DNA of 64,000 bases from an uncultured Oscillospiraceae bacterium (GTDB lineage: Bacteria > Bacillota > Clostridia > Oscillospirales > Ruminococcaceae). Shown one piece after another: positions 1 to 8,463 of the stretch (positions within the stretch are counted from its first letter, which is position 1; each line of letters begins with the position of its first letter). Location: contig CASGAN010000002.1 of the NCBI GenBank assembly GCA_949299455.1, forward strand, positions 119,692 through 183,691. Reading direction: 5' to 3'. The position numbers and the translations under genes were made by a program. The notes under the pieces are model-generated. The model made no database searches, had not been told where the DNA came from, and worked only from the letters and a program-made list of their open reading frames with translations.

Positions 1-794
1 AGCAGTGCATACGGCATCCGGAACAGCGTCATGGAAACAAAAAACAACGAACCCAAGATCAAAGCTTCCAAACACTGCCCAGTCAGGAAATTGGAAAAGG
101 TACGGTTGGTGAGTTCTCCGATGTGTGTCAGGCGGCCAAGCAGTTTTTCCTGATCATACGCAGTCAGTACACGCCGGAACTGACCTGCAAGCGTTTCTTT
201 CTGTGCAAGCAGATAAAACGCAAAGATAATGCCGAAGATCGCCTTTGCAGCACCGCCGAACAGCAGGGAAACAAAATGGAACAATCCGGTGGTCAGCAGG
301 GAGACTGAGCCGCCGAGCATTGAGAAAAACGACTCGATTGTTTTTTCAAGATTCAGGTTCAAAGACGAGGCCTGACCGGTGATTTCAGGGAGCTTTTGAT
401 TGATGTTGTTAAACAACTCTTCGATCTTGGTTAGAAACAGCGGAATTTGTGCGGAAATAGAGCTTGCGGTGCGAATCAGCTCCGGTACGATCAAAAAGAC
501 AAGAATGCCAAAAACGCCTAAAAAACATAAAAGAGTGAGCACCATTGCCGCGGGACGGCGCAGCTTTTGAGCGATTGGGTGCTTTGTGCTGGGCCAGAGA
601 TGGCGTTCAATGGCGCGCATCGGAACATTTAAAATAAACGCAATGCAGGCGCCGATTAAAAAGGGCGTAAACAGCGACAGCACCCAAAAAAATGTTGTTT
701 TTGCGGCGGAGAAATTTTCAAATACCCAGAATACCGCAACGCTGAATGTGATCAAAAGTGCAATACGAAGCATGTTTCGTCGATTGAGTTCCAT
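1..794 (-). CDS. AI-2E family transporter (YdbI/DUF20 type), C-terminus cut by window edge
   Basis: About 264 residues are visible, running off the left edge without a stop. The protein begins MELNRRNMLRIALLITFSV and has a hydrophobic helix at about 8-28, a pair of helices at about 35-60 and one at about 80-100. A long polar stretch rich in Asn/Gln/Glu follows (about 115-150), then more helices. This order, with the 'VPELIRTASSISAQIPLF' type segment, is that of the AI-2E exporter/permease family, integral membrane proteins of roughly 350-400 residues with uncertain substrates. No strong ribosome binding site precedes the ATG at 794. It is divergent from the hexosaminidase. Substrate cannot be inferred. 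Confidence 0.8.
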   Translation of the reverse strand, partial: MELNRRNMLRIALLITFSVAVFWVFENFSAAKTTFFWVLSLFTPFLIGACIAFILNVPMRAIERHLWPSTKHPIAQKLRRPAAMVLTLLCFLGVFGILVFLIVPELIRTASSISAQIPLFLTKIEELFNNINQKLPEITGQASSLNLNLEKTIESFFSMLGGSVSLLTTGLFHFVSLLFGGAAKAIFGIIFAFYLLAQKETLAGQFRRVLTAYDQEKLLGRLTHIGELTNRTFSNFLTGQCLEALILGSLFFVSMTLFRMPYAL

Positions 795-1045
795 GAGATC
801 ATTCGCTTTCTGTTTGAATTATTTTTAGTGTACCATATTTTGAAAAGAGAGAAAACATCTTTTTGTAAAAAGATGCAATTTTGAATTTACAAAAAAGATA
901 CGAATGAGCGGGAGATAAACATATTGTGATGCACCGGACTTCATTTATGCGGACAGGCAGACAGCATGGGTGAGAAGATGCAAAAAACAGGCGGAATCAA
1001 AGGAAATAAACAGCGGAAAATTCAAAAGATTCTCACAGGAACCTC

Positions 1046-1074
1046 TTGTCACAGCGGCACGGTTTGTGTATAAT
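1046..1074 (+). promoter_or_regulatory. sigma-A-type promoter of the GH20 gene
   Basis: TTGTCA (1046-1051), 17-nt spacer and TATAAT (1069-1074), followed by an AGAGGAGAG ribosome binding site and the ATG at 1107. The 795-1045 stretch between the divergent genes holds no convincing gene. It contains an inverted repeat (CTTTTTGTAAA and TTTACAAAAAAG, about 859-897) that could be an operator or a weak hairpin. Confidence 0.75.
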
Positions 1075-1106
1075 GAGGATAGTATATAGAGAGGAGAGAT
1101 CCTGTT

Positions 1107-2678
1107 ATGGTTAATCTCATTCCACAGCCGCTCCACGTGGACGAAAAAGTGGGCGGCGTGTTTTTTTCCAAAAAAACAGAGCTTTCGGGTGCATTTGCAG
1201 AGATTTTTGATGTGCTCAAAACAATGCTTCCGGAGGCAGAAGACGCAGAGGAAAACAAACTGACCTTTGCAGAGGACAAGACTGTTCCGGCAGAGGGTTA
1301 CCGCATTGCATGCGAAGCCGGTGACATCAAAATCACTGCTTCCGACAAAGCAGGCGCATTTTACGGCGTGATGACGCTTTTACAGCTGTGCGACGGTACA
1401 GACAGCTTTGATGCTGTCGAAATTGAGGATGCACCGCGTTATCATCACCGCGGATTCATGCTCGATTGTGCACGTCATTTCTGGACAGTGGACAAAATCA
1501 AACAGATTTTAGATGTCATGGCGAAAATCAAAATGAATATTTTCCACTGGCATTTGACAGAAGATCAGGGCTGGCGCATCGAGATCAAAAAGTATCCGCT
1601 GCTGACCGAAAAAGGCTCGATCCGCAAGAGCACCGCGCTTACCTTCACTGGCTATGAAGAACACAAAGAGCCGCGCGATTACACCGAATACGGCCGCGGT
1701 CTGTTCTATACACAGGACGAGGTGCGCGACGTGGTCTCTTATGCGGCAGAACGCCAGATCAACATTATCCCCGAAATCGATATGCCGGGTCACTTTGTGG
1801 CGGCAATCGCATGCTATCCGGAGCTTTCGTGCACCGGTGAGCAGGTTGAGGTTTCCGACCGCTGGGGTGTGCTTGACAACATTGCTTGCTGCGGCAAAGA
1901 GAATATCTACAATTTCGTGAAAGATATCATTGACGAGCTGTGCGAGCTGTTCCCGTATCCATATTTCCACATCGGCGGCGACGAAGTGCCGAAAGGTCAC
2001 TGGGAAGTTTGCCCGGCATGCCAGGCAAAGATCAAAGAGCTCGGTTTGAAAGATGAAAATGCATTGCAGGGTTACTTCAACAACGTCGTTTCTGACTACT
2101 TGAAATCCAAAGGCAAACACACCGTCGGCTGGAACGAGATTTTGGAGGCAAGTGAGAATCTTGACCGCAGCATCATTCCGCAGTGGTGGATTTTGATGGA
2201 AGGTTCAAACCGCGAGAAACAGTGGCTTGATGACGGCGGAAAAATGATTCTGTCGCTTGTGGACTATGTGTATATGGATCATCCGTATGCGATCCGTCCG
2301 CTCGAGAAAACATACAGCTACGGTCCGGAAACAATGGGCATCACCGATGACTCGAACGTGCTTGGTATCGAAGCACCGCAGTGGACTGAGTATATCCGCG
2401 ATGAGGAAAAATTGGATATGAACACCTATGCGCGTCTGCTTGCAATCGCAGAGGTTGCATGGACCGCGCCGGAGAATAAAGATTACGACGATTTTGAATC
2501 GCGTCTTGAGCATCTGCGCGAGTATTTCGCATCGATCGGTGCAGTGCTGGCACCGTCGTGGATTTACCGCGGCGACACACTCGGCGAAGTGCCGGAGGAA
2601 GAGCGCATCGAAGCAGGCTGGAAAGCATGGAGAGATGACTCCTACTTTGAAGTCAAGCTGATGAACCGCACAAACTAA
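1107..2678 (+). CDS. beta-N-acetylhexosaminidase, glycoside hydrolase family 20
   Basis: A 523-residue protein without a signal peptide, so probably cytoplasmic or acting on imported glycans. Residues 1-105 form the small alpha/beta GH20b-like domain. The catalytic (beta/alpha)8 barrel follows, with the 'HWHLTEDQGWRIEI' segment and HIGGDE (288-293). In this family the Asp-Glu pair orients the substrate acetamido group and acts as general acid for removal of terminal beta-GlcNAc/GalNAc. It stands alone between its own promoter and a terminator. Exact glycan (chitobiose, muropeptide or host N-glycan) is not readable from sequence. The ATG at 1107 is supported by a good ribosome binding site. 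Confidence 0.92.
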   Translation: MVNLIPQPLHVDEKVGGVFFSKKTELSGAFAEIFDVLKTMLPEAEDAEENKLTFAEDKTVPAEGYRIACEAGDIKITASDKAGAFYGVMTLLQLCDGTDSFDAVEIEDAPRYHHRGFMLDCARHFWTVDKIKQILDVMAKIKMNIFHWHLTEDQGWRIEIKKYPLLTEKGSIRKSTALTFTGYEEHKEPRDYTEYGRGLFYTQDEVRDVVSYAAERQINIIPEIDMPGHFVAAIACYPELSCTGEQVEVSDRWGVLDNIACCGKENIYNFVKDIIDELCELFPYPYFHIGGDEVPKGHWEVCPACQAKIKELGLKDENALQGYFNNVVSDYLKSKGKHTVGWNEILEASENLDRSIIPQWWILMEGSNREKQWLDDGGKMILSLVDYVYMDHPYAIRPLEKTYSYGPETMGITDDSNVLGIEAPQWTEYIRDEEKLDMNTYARLLAIAEVAWTAPENKDYDDFESRLEHLREYFASIGAVLAPSWIYRGDTLGEVPEEERIEAGWKAWRDDSYFEVKLMNRTN

Positions 2679-2695
2679 ATCGTTTCGCAGAAATA

Positions 2696-2728
2696 AAAAC
2701 GGATATCCTGTTTGGATATCCGTTTTTT
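2696..2728. terminator. bidirectional rho-independent terminator between convergent genes
   Basis: AAAACGGATATCC and its complement around a TGTTT loop, with A-run and T-run on either side. It serves the hexosaminidase on plus and the ABC permease on minus. Confidence 0.9.
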
Positions 2729-2733
2729 GTTGT

Positions 2734-5337
2734 TTAAAAGACTTCCGATGTGAGTGCCGAGACGATGTTTGCCTTTTTGACCTTTGAAGAAGCGTAGAGC
2801 ATTGTGAGACTTACGATGAAGAAGATGGTGCAGACAGCAATCAGAATCGGTACAATCGGCAGGAAGAACGGGAATGTAAAATCGTTCCGCAATACGCTGT
2901 ACATCAACGCACACAGTGCAATACTCACCGGCAGACCGTACAGCAGGGATTTTAATCCGTAAAAGACGCTTTCCAGGCGGATCATGCGGTTAAATCCCTT
3001 TTTCGTCATGCCGACGCTTCGGAGCATTGCAAATTCGCGTGTGCGAAGTGCAATACCGGTCGAAACGGTGTTGAACACGTTCGCAACCGTGACGAGTGCG
3101 ATAAGTGTGATGAATCCGTAGAAGAATACACTCATCAAATCGATCATGCGGCGGCTTGAACGCAGTTGCTCTGCAAGATCGTTGACGAAACCACGATATT
3201 TTCCGGCATAATTTTCATCGAGGATTTTTGTCAGTGCAGTAGAATCCGTGCTTTGAAACGATGTGAACTCGCAGGTGCGTTCATAAATATTGAAAGATTC
3301 AAGGCCATAGGGTTCGTTTTTAGGATCGAAAAGGAGCGTATGCGTGCTGTCATCGATGCTTTTCAAGAGGGTATCATACGTTTCTTTGGAAACGATCAGT
3401 GTCGGTAATTCCGAATTAGCGTCTACATGGAGTGGGCGCACATCGGTATAGGCGGCCAATGTGAGATCAATGCCCGGAATGGTTAAAATATGTTTCTCAT
3501 ACTCTCCTGTGGATGGGTTTTCTTCACCGTAGCCTTCGGCCCAAGCAAGCGGAAGCGTTTGCCCGATTTCCTCGGAAAAGGCATTCATTCGTATGCGCTT
3601 TTTTTCTTCATGGAAATAAATCTGTATGGGATTGACGACAATCGCGGCATTCGGCGCCTCCAAAATATCCGCCGGCAGGTTTGCCTCCTTGCAGTATTCA
3701 GCAAGACTTTGCTGATCAAGCGTTAAGAGCCTTAAATAAAATGAATCTTCGTCTGCATTTTTTTGTTTGCGCAATGATTTCATATCGTCGGAAAGTGCAT
3801 CGCCGTTTTCTGTATACAAAAAGATTTCGGATCCGTTCTGCATGCGAGTGACTGTGCTGAGCGTGCGCATTTCGCGCAGAACGTTGGGTGGAAGCGGTTC
3901 ATCTGCCCCCTGATAATGAGAGCGCTCATACACCACATCAGCCTGTATGTTGGGCCGTGTCATGGCGATCAGCTGTCCCATATAAGATGTAAACGTTGCG
4001 GTTGTCAAAAAGAGAACAATGCTCACCGTGAGCGAAAAAACGGTGGCGCGGTATCGTTTGGCATACCGTTTCAAGTTCTTGAGTGCGAGCGTGCCCTCGA
4101 AGCCAAACAGCTTTTCGATGAATTTCGGCGTTTTAACCTTCTTGGCACGAAGCTTGATGTCGGCGGTCTGACGGATGGCGTCGATTGGTGTGGTGCGTGC
4201 TGCACGTCTTGCCGGAATCCATGCAGACACAAGAATCGTCACGGTAGAGAACAGAACAGCGCCAAGCAGTGCCAGCGGAACGACCTTGACCTGCAGAGGC
4301 ACCGTCATGCCGAACGCTTCCATCATCCAGGGCGATATCGCCCAGAACGTGATGCCGATGCCCACAATGCCGCTGATAATGCCGATCGGGATGGCGATGG
4401 CACCGAGCACAAGCCCTTCAAAGAAAACAGCGTTGCGTTTTTGTTTGCGGGTGGCACCGATGCTTGCGAGCATGCCGAACTGACGGCTGCGCTCCGAAAC
4501 AGAGATCGAAAATGCGTTGTAGATGAGCATGATCGAAGCGGCAAAAATGATGAATCCCACAATGGCCACAGGAATCATCAGTGTTTCCATGATGCCGCTG
4601 TCGCCGAAGATTCCGCTGTGATAAAGCAGCGTGGTGTGCGTCTGTACACCGATTTCTTCGGGATAGTTTGAAAGGGTTTCATACAGCGAAGCGGGGAGCG
4701 GATCAATGTGGAACGTGAAGTTTTTTGCCGGCAGTGCCTCAAAATAGGCGGTTTCCTTAATGGCAAATGTAGTCAAACTGCGATTGAAAAAACCGACCAC
4801 AGTGAATGTTTCGGTTCGTGTGGGGGACAAGATCTGCTGTGTTGGATCATCCGGATTTTCGACTGCTTCGCCGATTGGCAGGGTGATGGTCTGCCCGATG
4901 GTAATCGGACGATCGCCCTGTACACGAAAATCTTCTTGTAAGATGATTTCGCCCGGTTTATTCGGAAGCCGTCCTTCGGAAGCCTTAATACCGTTTAACG
5001 ATAAGACATTTTCTTCACAAAAGATAATTGGTTCCGGAATTTTACTGCCGGTGTAGGCCTCAAATGATGTGTCCTCCTCTGTGCTTCGTCCGGCACGGTC
5101 GATTGAAAAGTCGGACTGTGCCCGTTTGATTTCTTCATTAGAAGCGTTCCGCAGAGAAACGTGCCAGTCGCCGCTGGAGTCAATTTCCTGCCGGTAGAAT
5201 AAATCGGAAAACGATGCCGAAAACGTCGACACGGCGGCGATCATGGCAGTCGACAAAATGATGCCGATGATCGTGACAATCGTGCGGCGTTTGTTCTGCC
5301 GGAGCATGTTTAGAGTGATTCGATTCATGATGTTCAT
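2734..5337 (-). CDS. ABC transporter permease with two FtsX domains
   Basis: An 867-residue membrane protein. TM1 lies at about 18-38, then a MacB-like extracytoplasmic domain (about 45-245), TM2-4 (about 255-375, FtsX domain 1), a cytoplasmic link and TM5 (about 432-455). A second large extracytoplasmic region (about 460-720) and three last helices (FtsX domain 2, ending near residue 860) complete it. Its ATG overlaps the ATPase stop (ATGA, 5334-5337), so the two are translationally coupled. With the kinase and regulator upstream, it probably exports or removes cell-wall-targeting peptides, or signals to the kinase. The topology (two ectodomains, about 8 helices) differs from classical BceB (ten helices, one ectodomain), so the substrate is open. 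Confidence 0.88.
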   Translation of the reverse strand: MNIMNRITLNMLRQNKRRTIVTIIGIILSTAMIAAVSTFSASFSDLFYRQEIDSSGDWHVSLRNASNEEIKRAQSDFSIDRAGRSTEEDTSFEAYTGSKIPEPIIFCEENVLSLNGIKASEGRLPNKPGEIILQEDFRVQGDRPITIGQTITLPIGEAVENPDDPTQQILSPTRTETFTVVGFFNRSLTTFAIKETAYFEALPAKNFTFHIDPLPASLYETLSNYPEEIGVQTHTTLLYHSGIFGDSGIMETLMIPVAIVGFIIFAASIMLIYNAFSISVSERSRQFGMLASIGATRKQKRNAVFFEGLVLGAIAIPIGIISGIVGIGITFWAISPWMMEAFGMTVPLQVKVVPLALLGAVLFSTVTILVSAWIPARRAARTTPIDAIRQTADIKLRAKKVKTPKFIEKLFGFEGTLALKNLKRYAKRYRATVFSLTVSIVLFLTTATFTSYMGQLIAMTRPNIQADVVYERSHYQGADEPLPPNVLREMRTLSTVTRMQNGSEIFLYTENGDALSDDMKSLRKQKNADEDSFYLRLLTLDQQSLAEYCKEANLPADILEAPNAAIVVNPIQIYFHEEKKRIRMNAFSEEIGQTLPLAWAEGYGEENPSTGEYEKHILTIPGIDLTLAAYTDVRPLHVDANSELPTLIVSKETYDTLLKSIDDSTHTLLFDPKNEPYGLESFNIYERTCEFTSFQSTDSTALTKILDENYAGKYRGFVNDLAEQLRSSRRMIDLMSVFFYGFITLIALVTVANVFNTVSTGIALRTREFAMLRSVGMTKKGFNRMIRLESVFYGLKSLLYGLPVSIALCALMYSVLRNDFTFPFFLPIVPILIAVCTIFFIVSLTMLYASSKVKKANIVSALTSEVF

Positions 5338-6020
5338 GCGCGAACCACCTCGTCCCGGGAAATTCTGCCGTCCTCGATAGCGATGATGCGGTCGGCCTGT
5401 AATGCGATGCGCTCGTCGTGGGTGATGACGATGAGTGTCTGATTCATTTCACGGTTGAAGTATTTTAACAGCTCGACGATTTCTGCGCTGTTTTTGCTGT
5501 CGAGGTTGCCGGTCGGTTCGTCTGCGAGTACGAGTGCGGGATGGTTGATGAGTGCGCGTCCGATGGAAACGCGCTGCTGCTGACCGCCGGAGAGCTGGTT
5601 TGGCAGATGATTCACACGGTTTTGAAGCGAGAGCATCGAAAGAAGTCCGGAAAGCTCCTGTTCATCGACCTTTCTGCCGTCCAATCGCAGCGGCAGCGTG
5701 ATGTTTTCTGCCACGGTGAGCACCGGAATCAGGTTGTAAAACTGATAAATGAGCCCGATCTGACGGCGGCGGAAAATGGCGAGGTTTGATTCATTTAATG
5801 CGTAGATGTCGTTGCCCTCAATGCGTACGGTGCCCGAGGTGGGACGGTCCACGCCGCCTAAAATGTGTAAAAGCGTCGATTTTCCCGAACCGGACGGTCC
5901 GACAATCGCAACAAATTCTCCTTTGGAAACGGAAAACGATACATCATCAAGTGCGCGTACAGCCGTATCACCTTTTCCGTAAATTTTCGTCAAATGTTCA
6001 ATCGTTAAAATTTCCATCAT
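5334..6020 (-). CDS. ABC transporter ATP-binding protein (LolD/BceA/MacB type)
   Basis: A 228-residue ATPase with Walker A GPSGSGKST near residues 38-46, Q-loop, signature LSGGQQQR, Walker B LVLADEPT and the D-loop SGNLDS-like sequence usual in the MacB/LolD/BceA group. Translation is placed at 6020 (ATGATGGAA) because AAAGGAGAT lies 7 nt upstream; an upstream in-frame start would have to lie inside the operator region. It energises the permease that overlaps it by 4 nt. A TGACA-N4-TGTCA palindrome precedes it at 6092-6105. Confidence 0.93.
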   Translation of the reverse strand: MMEILTIEHLTKIYGKGDTAVRALDDVSFSVSKGEFVAIVGPSGSGKSTLLHILGGVDRPTSGTVRIEGNDIYALNESNLAIFRRRQIGLIYQFYNLIPVLTVAENITLPLRLDGRKVDEQELSGLLSMLSLQNRVNHLPNQLSGGQQQRVSIGRALINHPALVLADEPTGNLDSKNSAEIVELLKYFNREMNQTLIVITHDERIALQADRIIAIEDGRISRDEVVRA

Positions 6021-6091
6021 CCGAAATCTCCTTTCGTTGTTGTTTGTCTTTATGATGCCGGTCGGGAATGACAGCCGCGTGACTTTGCGGA

Positions 6092-6105
6092 TGACAGTTT
6101 TGTCA
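6092..6105 (-). promoter_or_regulatory. response-regulator operator palindrome upstream of the ABC genes
   Basis: TGACAGTTTTGTCA, an inverted repeat TGACA-N4-TGTCA, about 72 nt before the ATPase start and overlapping the kinase stop codon (6103-6105). The same palindrome occurs before the regulator gene at 7862-7875. It fits the TNACA-N4-TGTNA form known for BceR-like regulators. Its spacing to a -10 box is not clear here. Confidence 0.65.
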
Positions 6106-7104
6106 TAATATGAGTTTGTAAAACCGCACAATGAACTGCGCGCCGGAATCGACGTTCTGTGCGGAAAGCTCGGCGTTTTGGCGGTTTAAAATTGCCTTCG
6201 AGAGCGCAAGTCCAATGCCGACGCTGTCGCTTTTGGCATCTTTTCCGCGGTAGAACCGTTCAAAAATATGCGGCAGATCTTCCGGTGTAAACCCGCTGCC
6301 CGTATCGGTGATGCATAGTTCAAAATGAAGCGGGTTGTTTGTGCATGACACTGTGACGGTTCCGCCGCTTGGTGTATGCTCGACGCAGTTCTTAATGAGA
6401 TTGGTGATCGCTTCGGCAGTCCAGCTTTTGTCACAGCAGAGAAGCGCGTCGGCCTGTCCGACCGTTTTGATCATCACATCTTTTAACTCCGCACGGATGG
6501 TAAGCGGTGAAACAGCGGCGTCAATCAGCGCGGCAGCCGGCACGTGCTCCTCGGCAAACAGTACTGCATCGGCATCTAACCGCGCCATTTTCAAAAGCGA
6601 TTCAATGAGCCACTGTGTTTTGGCAAGCGAGCGGTTGATTTCGCTTAAAAAGGTCTGCCGCTCCTGCTCGGGAAGTGACGGGGCTTCGAGCAGTTCTGCC
6701 ATTACCATCATGGAAGTGAGCGGCGTTTTTAACTGATGAGAGATATCGGCGAGGGCGTCGGCCAAATATTTTTTGTCCTTTTTCAAAAGTTCCGCCTGCT
6801 CGCGCAGCTGTACAGTCAGCTTGTACAGGTCATTTTTGAGCTTAGAAAGACTGCCTTCCTCGTTGTCGCGGATGTCTAAGTCATACTGTCCGTTTGCGAT
6901 TCGCCGCAGATACATGCACAGCTGATCGATTTTGCGGTTTGACTGCCATACGCCAAAGAGATAGAGGATGCTTGTAAGTCCTGCAAATCCTGCGCAGAAA
7001 AACAGAATCTCTGTCGAAGCGCCTAAAATAAGCAGCGAGAGAAGCAGGAATGCGGCGGCAAGCAGACAGAACAGAATCCCCCATTTGATATTTTTGTTTC
7101 TCAT
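6103..7104 (-). CDS. intramembrane-sensing sensor histidine kinase (BceS/VraS-like architecture)
   Basis: A 333-residue kinase starting at 7104 (ATGAGAAAC), behind AGGAGGGGACAC. Two hydrophobic helices (about 8-27 and 33-52) are joined by only a few residues, so there is no extracellular sensor; such kinases usually read the state of a partner ABC transporter. A HAMP-like linker follows, then the H-box 'DISHQLKTPLTS', N-box 'LIKNCVEHT', G1 'ITDTGSGF' and G2 'GIGLALS'. It sits 18 nt after the regulator gene in one operon, and the ABC transporter lies downstream. It should phosphorylate the neighbouring OmpR-type regulator. Confidence 0.9.
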   Translation of the reverse strand: MRNKNIKWGILFCLLAAAFLLLSLLILGASTEILFFCAGFAGLTSILYLFGVWQSNRKIDQLCMYLRRIANGQYDLDIRDNEEGSLSKLKNDLYKLTVQLREQAELLKKDKKYLADALADISHQLKTPLTSMMVMAELLEAPSLPEQERQTFLSEINRSLAKTQWLIESLLKMARLDADAVLFAEEHVPAAALIDAAVSPLTIRAELKDVMIKTVGQADALLCCDKSWTAEAITNLIKNCVEHTPSGGTVTVSCTNNPLHFELCITDTGSGFTPEDLPHIFERFYRGKDAKSDSVGIGLALSKAILNRQNAELSAQNVDSGAQFIVRFYKLIL

Positions 7105-7122
7105 GTGTCCCCTCCTCATATC

Positions 7123-7800
7123 TTATTGCTCACCGAACCGGTAGCCGAGTCCGCGGACAGTATGAATATAGCGGGGAGACTGCGGATCAGGCTCGATTTT
7201 TTCGCGCAGCCGTTTGATATAGACGGTGAGGGTGTTGTCGTTGACAAAGTCGCCCGCTGCGTCCCAGAGGTTTGAGAGAATCTGTCCGCGGGAGAGCACC
7301 TGCCCCTTGTGAGAGGCAAAAATGAGCAGCAGCCGGTATTCGAGCGAGGTGAGCAGCACTTCGTTTCCGGCACAGAACACACGCGCCTCATTTGTATAGA
7401 TCGTAAGATCGCCGACGGTAATCTGATTTTTCTGTGCTTCGCCGCCATAACGCCGCAAAACAGTGCGGATGCGGGACAGCAGCTCGCGCAGGCGAAACGG
7501 CTTTGTGATATAGTCGTCGGCGCCGATGTCAAGTCCCATGACGACATTGCCTTCATCGTCGCGTGCAGTGAGAAAAATGACCGGCGTGTCGCTTTTTTGT
7601 TTGATCTGTTTGCAGAGTGAAAAGCCGTCACCATCGGGGAGTGATACATCAAACAAACACAGTGCAAACGACTGGTTTTTGATGGCATCGGAAGCGGCAG
7701 AGAACGTCGGGCAGTGTATGACGTTATAGCCTTCTTGTGTGAGGGAATAGGTGAGGCCGGCCGCAATGACGCGGTCGTCTTCTACGAGCAGTAAATTCAA
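7123..7800 (-). CDS. OmpR-family response regulator
   Basis: A 225-residue protein: receiver domain (about 1-115) with the acidic 'VEDD' patch, phospho-acceptor Asp in 'LFDVSLPDGDG', and Lys in 'ITKPF'. A winged-helix Trans_reg_C domain follows (about 130-222). The start is TTG at 7800, chosen because AGGAGG lies 8 nt upstream and the protein then begins MNLLLVEDD as usual. First gene of the minus operon. It is the expected binder of the two TGACA-N4-TGTCA palindromes, so it probably regulates itself and the ABC transporter. Confidence 0.93.
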   Translation of the reverse strand: MNLLLVEDDRVIAAGLTYSLTQEGYNVIHCPTFSAASDAIKNQSFALCLFDVSLPDGDGFSLCKQIKQKSDTPVIFLTARDDEGNVVMGLDIGADDYITKPFRLRELLSRIRTVLRRYGGEAQKNQITVGDLTIYTNEARVFCAGNEVLLTSLEYRLLLIFASHKGQVLSRGQILSNLWDAAGDFVNDNTLTVYIKRLREKIEPDPQSPRYIHTVRGLGYRFGEQ

Positions 7801-7833
7801 GAAAGAGCCCTCCTTTTTGATTGGTTTGCATTT

Positions 7834-7875
7834 ATTATACTGGATTCCACACGGTTTTGCATGACAATTTTGTCA
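7834..7875 (-). promoter_or_regulatory. promoter and operator of the two-component operon
   Basis: On the minus strand the -10 box TATAAT lies at 7834-7839 and the -35 region is poor (TGCAAA/ATGCAA, about 7856-7862). The palindrome TGACAAAATTGTCA (7862-7875) abuts it directly, as expected for a promoter that needs an activator touching RNA polymerase. Inference: positive autoregulation by the response regulator. Confidence 0.7.
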
Positions 7876-7965
7876 CGCAAGTGCCGAAAAGAAGCGTTTT
7901 TTTCTTTGAAAAAAGCATGGTTTCGCGCGGAAAAATAAAAAAATAAATTTTTTTGATAAAAACGC

Positions 7966-7994
7966 TTGACATTCACAGATTCACATGGTATTAT
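7966..7994 (+). promoter_or_regulatory. strong sigma-A promoter of the tRNA-Arg/tRNA-Ala genes
   Basis: TTGACA (7966-7971), exactly 17 nt, TATTAT (7989-7994), 20 nt before the tRNA-Arg 5' end. Confidence 0.88.
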
Positions 7995-8014
7995 ATATGA
8001 GCACGTTAGGTGAT

Positions 8015-8091
8015 GCGCCGGTAGCTCAGCTGGATAGAGTGTTTGACTACGAATCAAAAGGTCGGGGGTTCGAATCCCTTCCGGCGTACCA
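8015..8091 (+). tRNA. tRNA-Arg (anticodon ACG)
   Basis: 77 nt with encoded CCA. The acceptor stem GCGCCGG pairs with CCGGCGT (one G-U), the anticodon stem is TTTGA/TCAAA around CTACGAA, and the T-arm carries GGTTCGAATCC. Anticodon ACG (read as ICG) decodes CGN arginine codons. Confidence 0.96.
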
Positions 8092-8122
8092 AGTCCCGAT
8101 ACAATGTATCGGGACTTTTTAC
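8091..8122 (+). terminator. hairpin with T-run between tRNA-Arg and tRNA-Ala
   Basis: AAGTCCCGATA, short loop, TATCGGGACTT followed by TTT, starting at the CCA of tRNA-Arg and ending 4-6 nt before tRNA-Ala. It looks like a terminator, but no separate promoter for tRNA-Ala is visible, so it may act as a processing hairpin or a partial terminator. Confidence 0.65.
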
Positions 8123-8125
8123 TTT

Positions 8126-8201
8126 GGGCCCGTAGCTCAGCTGGGAGAGCGCTGCGTTCGCAACGCAGAGGTCAAGAGTTCGATCCTCTCCGGGTCCACC
8201 A
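8126..8201 (+). tRNA. tRNA-Ala (anticodon CGC)
   Basis: 76 nt with encoded CCA. The acceptor stem GGGCCCG pairs with CGGGTCC and includes the G3-U70 pair, the alanine identity element. Anticodon arm CTGCG-TTCGCAA-CGCAG gives CGC, reading GCG. Confidence 0.96.
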
Positions 8202-8231
8202 GAAAGGTTGCATAAAATAGATGCAGCCACG

Positions 8232-8259
8232 AAAAACCTCGATTTTATCGAGGTTTTTT
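8232..8259 (+). terminator. terminator of the tRNA operon
   Basis: AAAAACCTCGA, TTTTA loop, TCGAGGTTTTTT, 31 nt after tRNA-Ala. Confidence 0.88.
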
Positions 8260-8364
8260 GCTATATATAGGCCCAAAAAACAATAGGGTTGACTCACAGA
8301 TGAAAAAGCCCTTTTTCGATGATTTTAGAGAGTTGAACTCTCGTACAACCGGATATAGAACCGC

Positions 8365-8437
8365 AAAGGCAGATAGATGAAAAATCTATCTGCCTTTTTT
8401 ACTGCCCGGAGTTTTGCAAAAGACTCCGGGCTTTTTT
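8365..8437 (+). terminator. two tandem terminator-like hairpins before the recombinase
   Basis: Hairpin 1 (8365-8400) has a 14-bp stem AAAGGCAGATAGAT with T-run. Hairpin 2 (8404-8437) pairs GCCCGGAGT with ACTCCGGGC, followed by TTTTTT. They insulate the recombinase from upstream transcription. Between 8260 and 8364 there is no gene; a palindrome GAGAGTT-G-AACTCTC lies at 8328-8342. Confidence 0.8.
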
Positions 8438-8463
8438 CATTTCACAAAAAGGAGAAAACCAAA

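Noticed and set aside
3916-4671. 251-codon plus-strand frame within the ABC permease
   Set aside because: Low-complexity Arg/His/Asp-rich product antisense to a well-supported membrane protein.
7985-8215. 76-codon plus-strand frame over the tRNA-Arg/tRNA-Ala region
   Set aside because: It reads straight through two well-formed tRNA genes.
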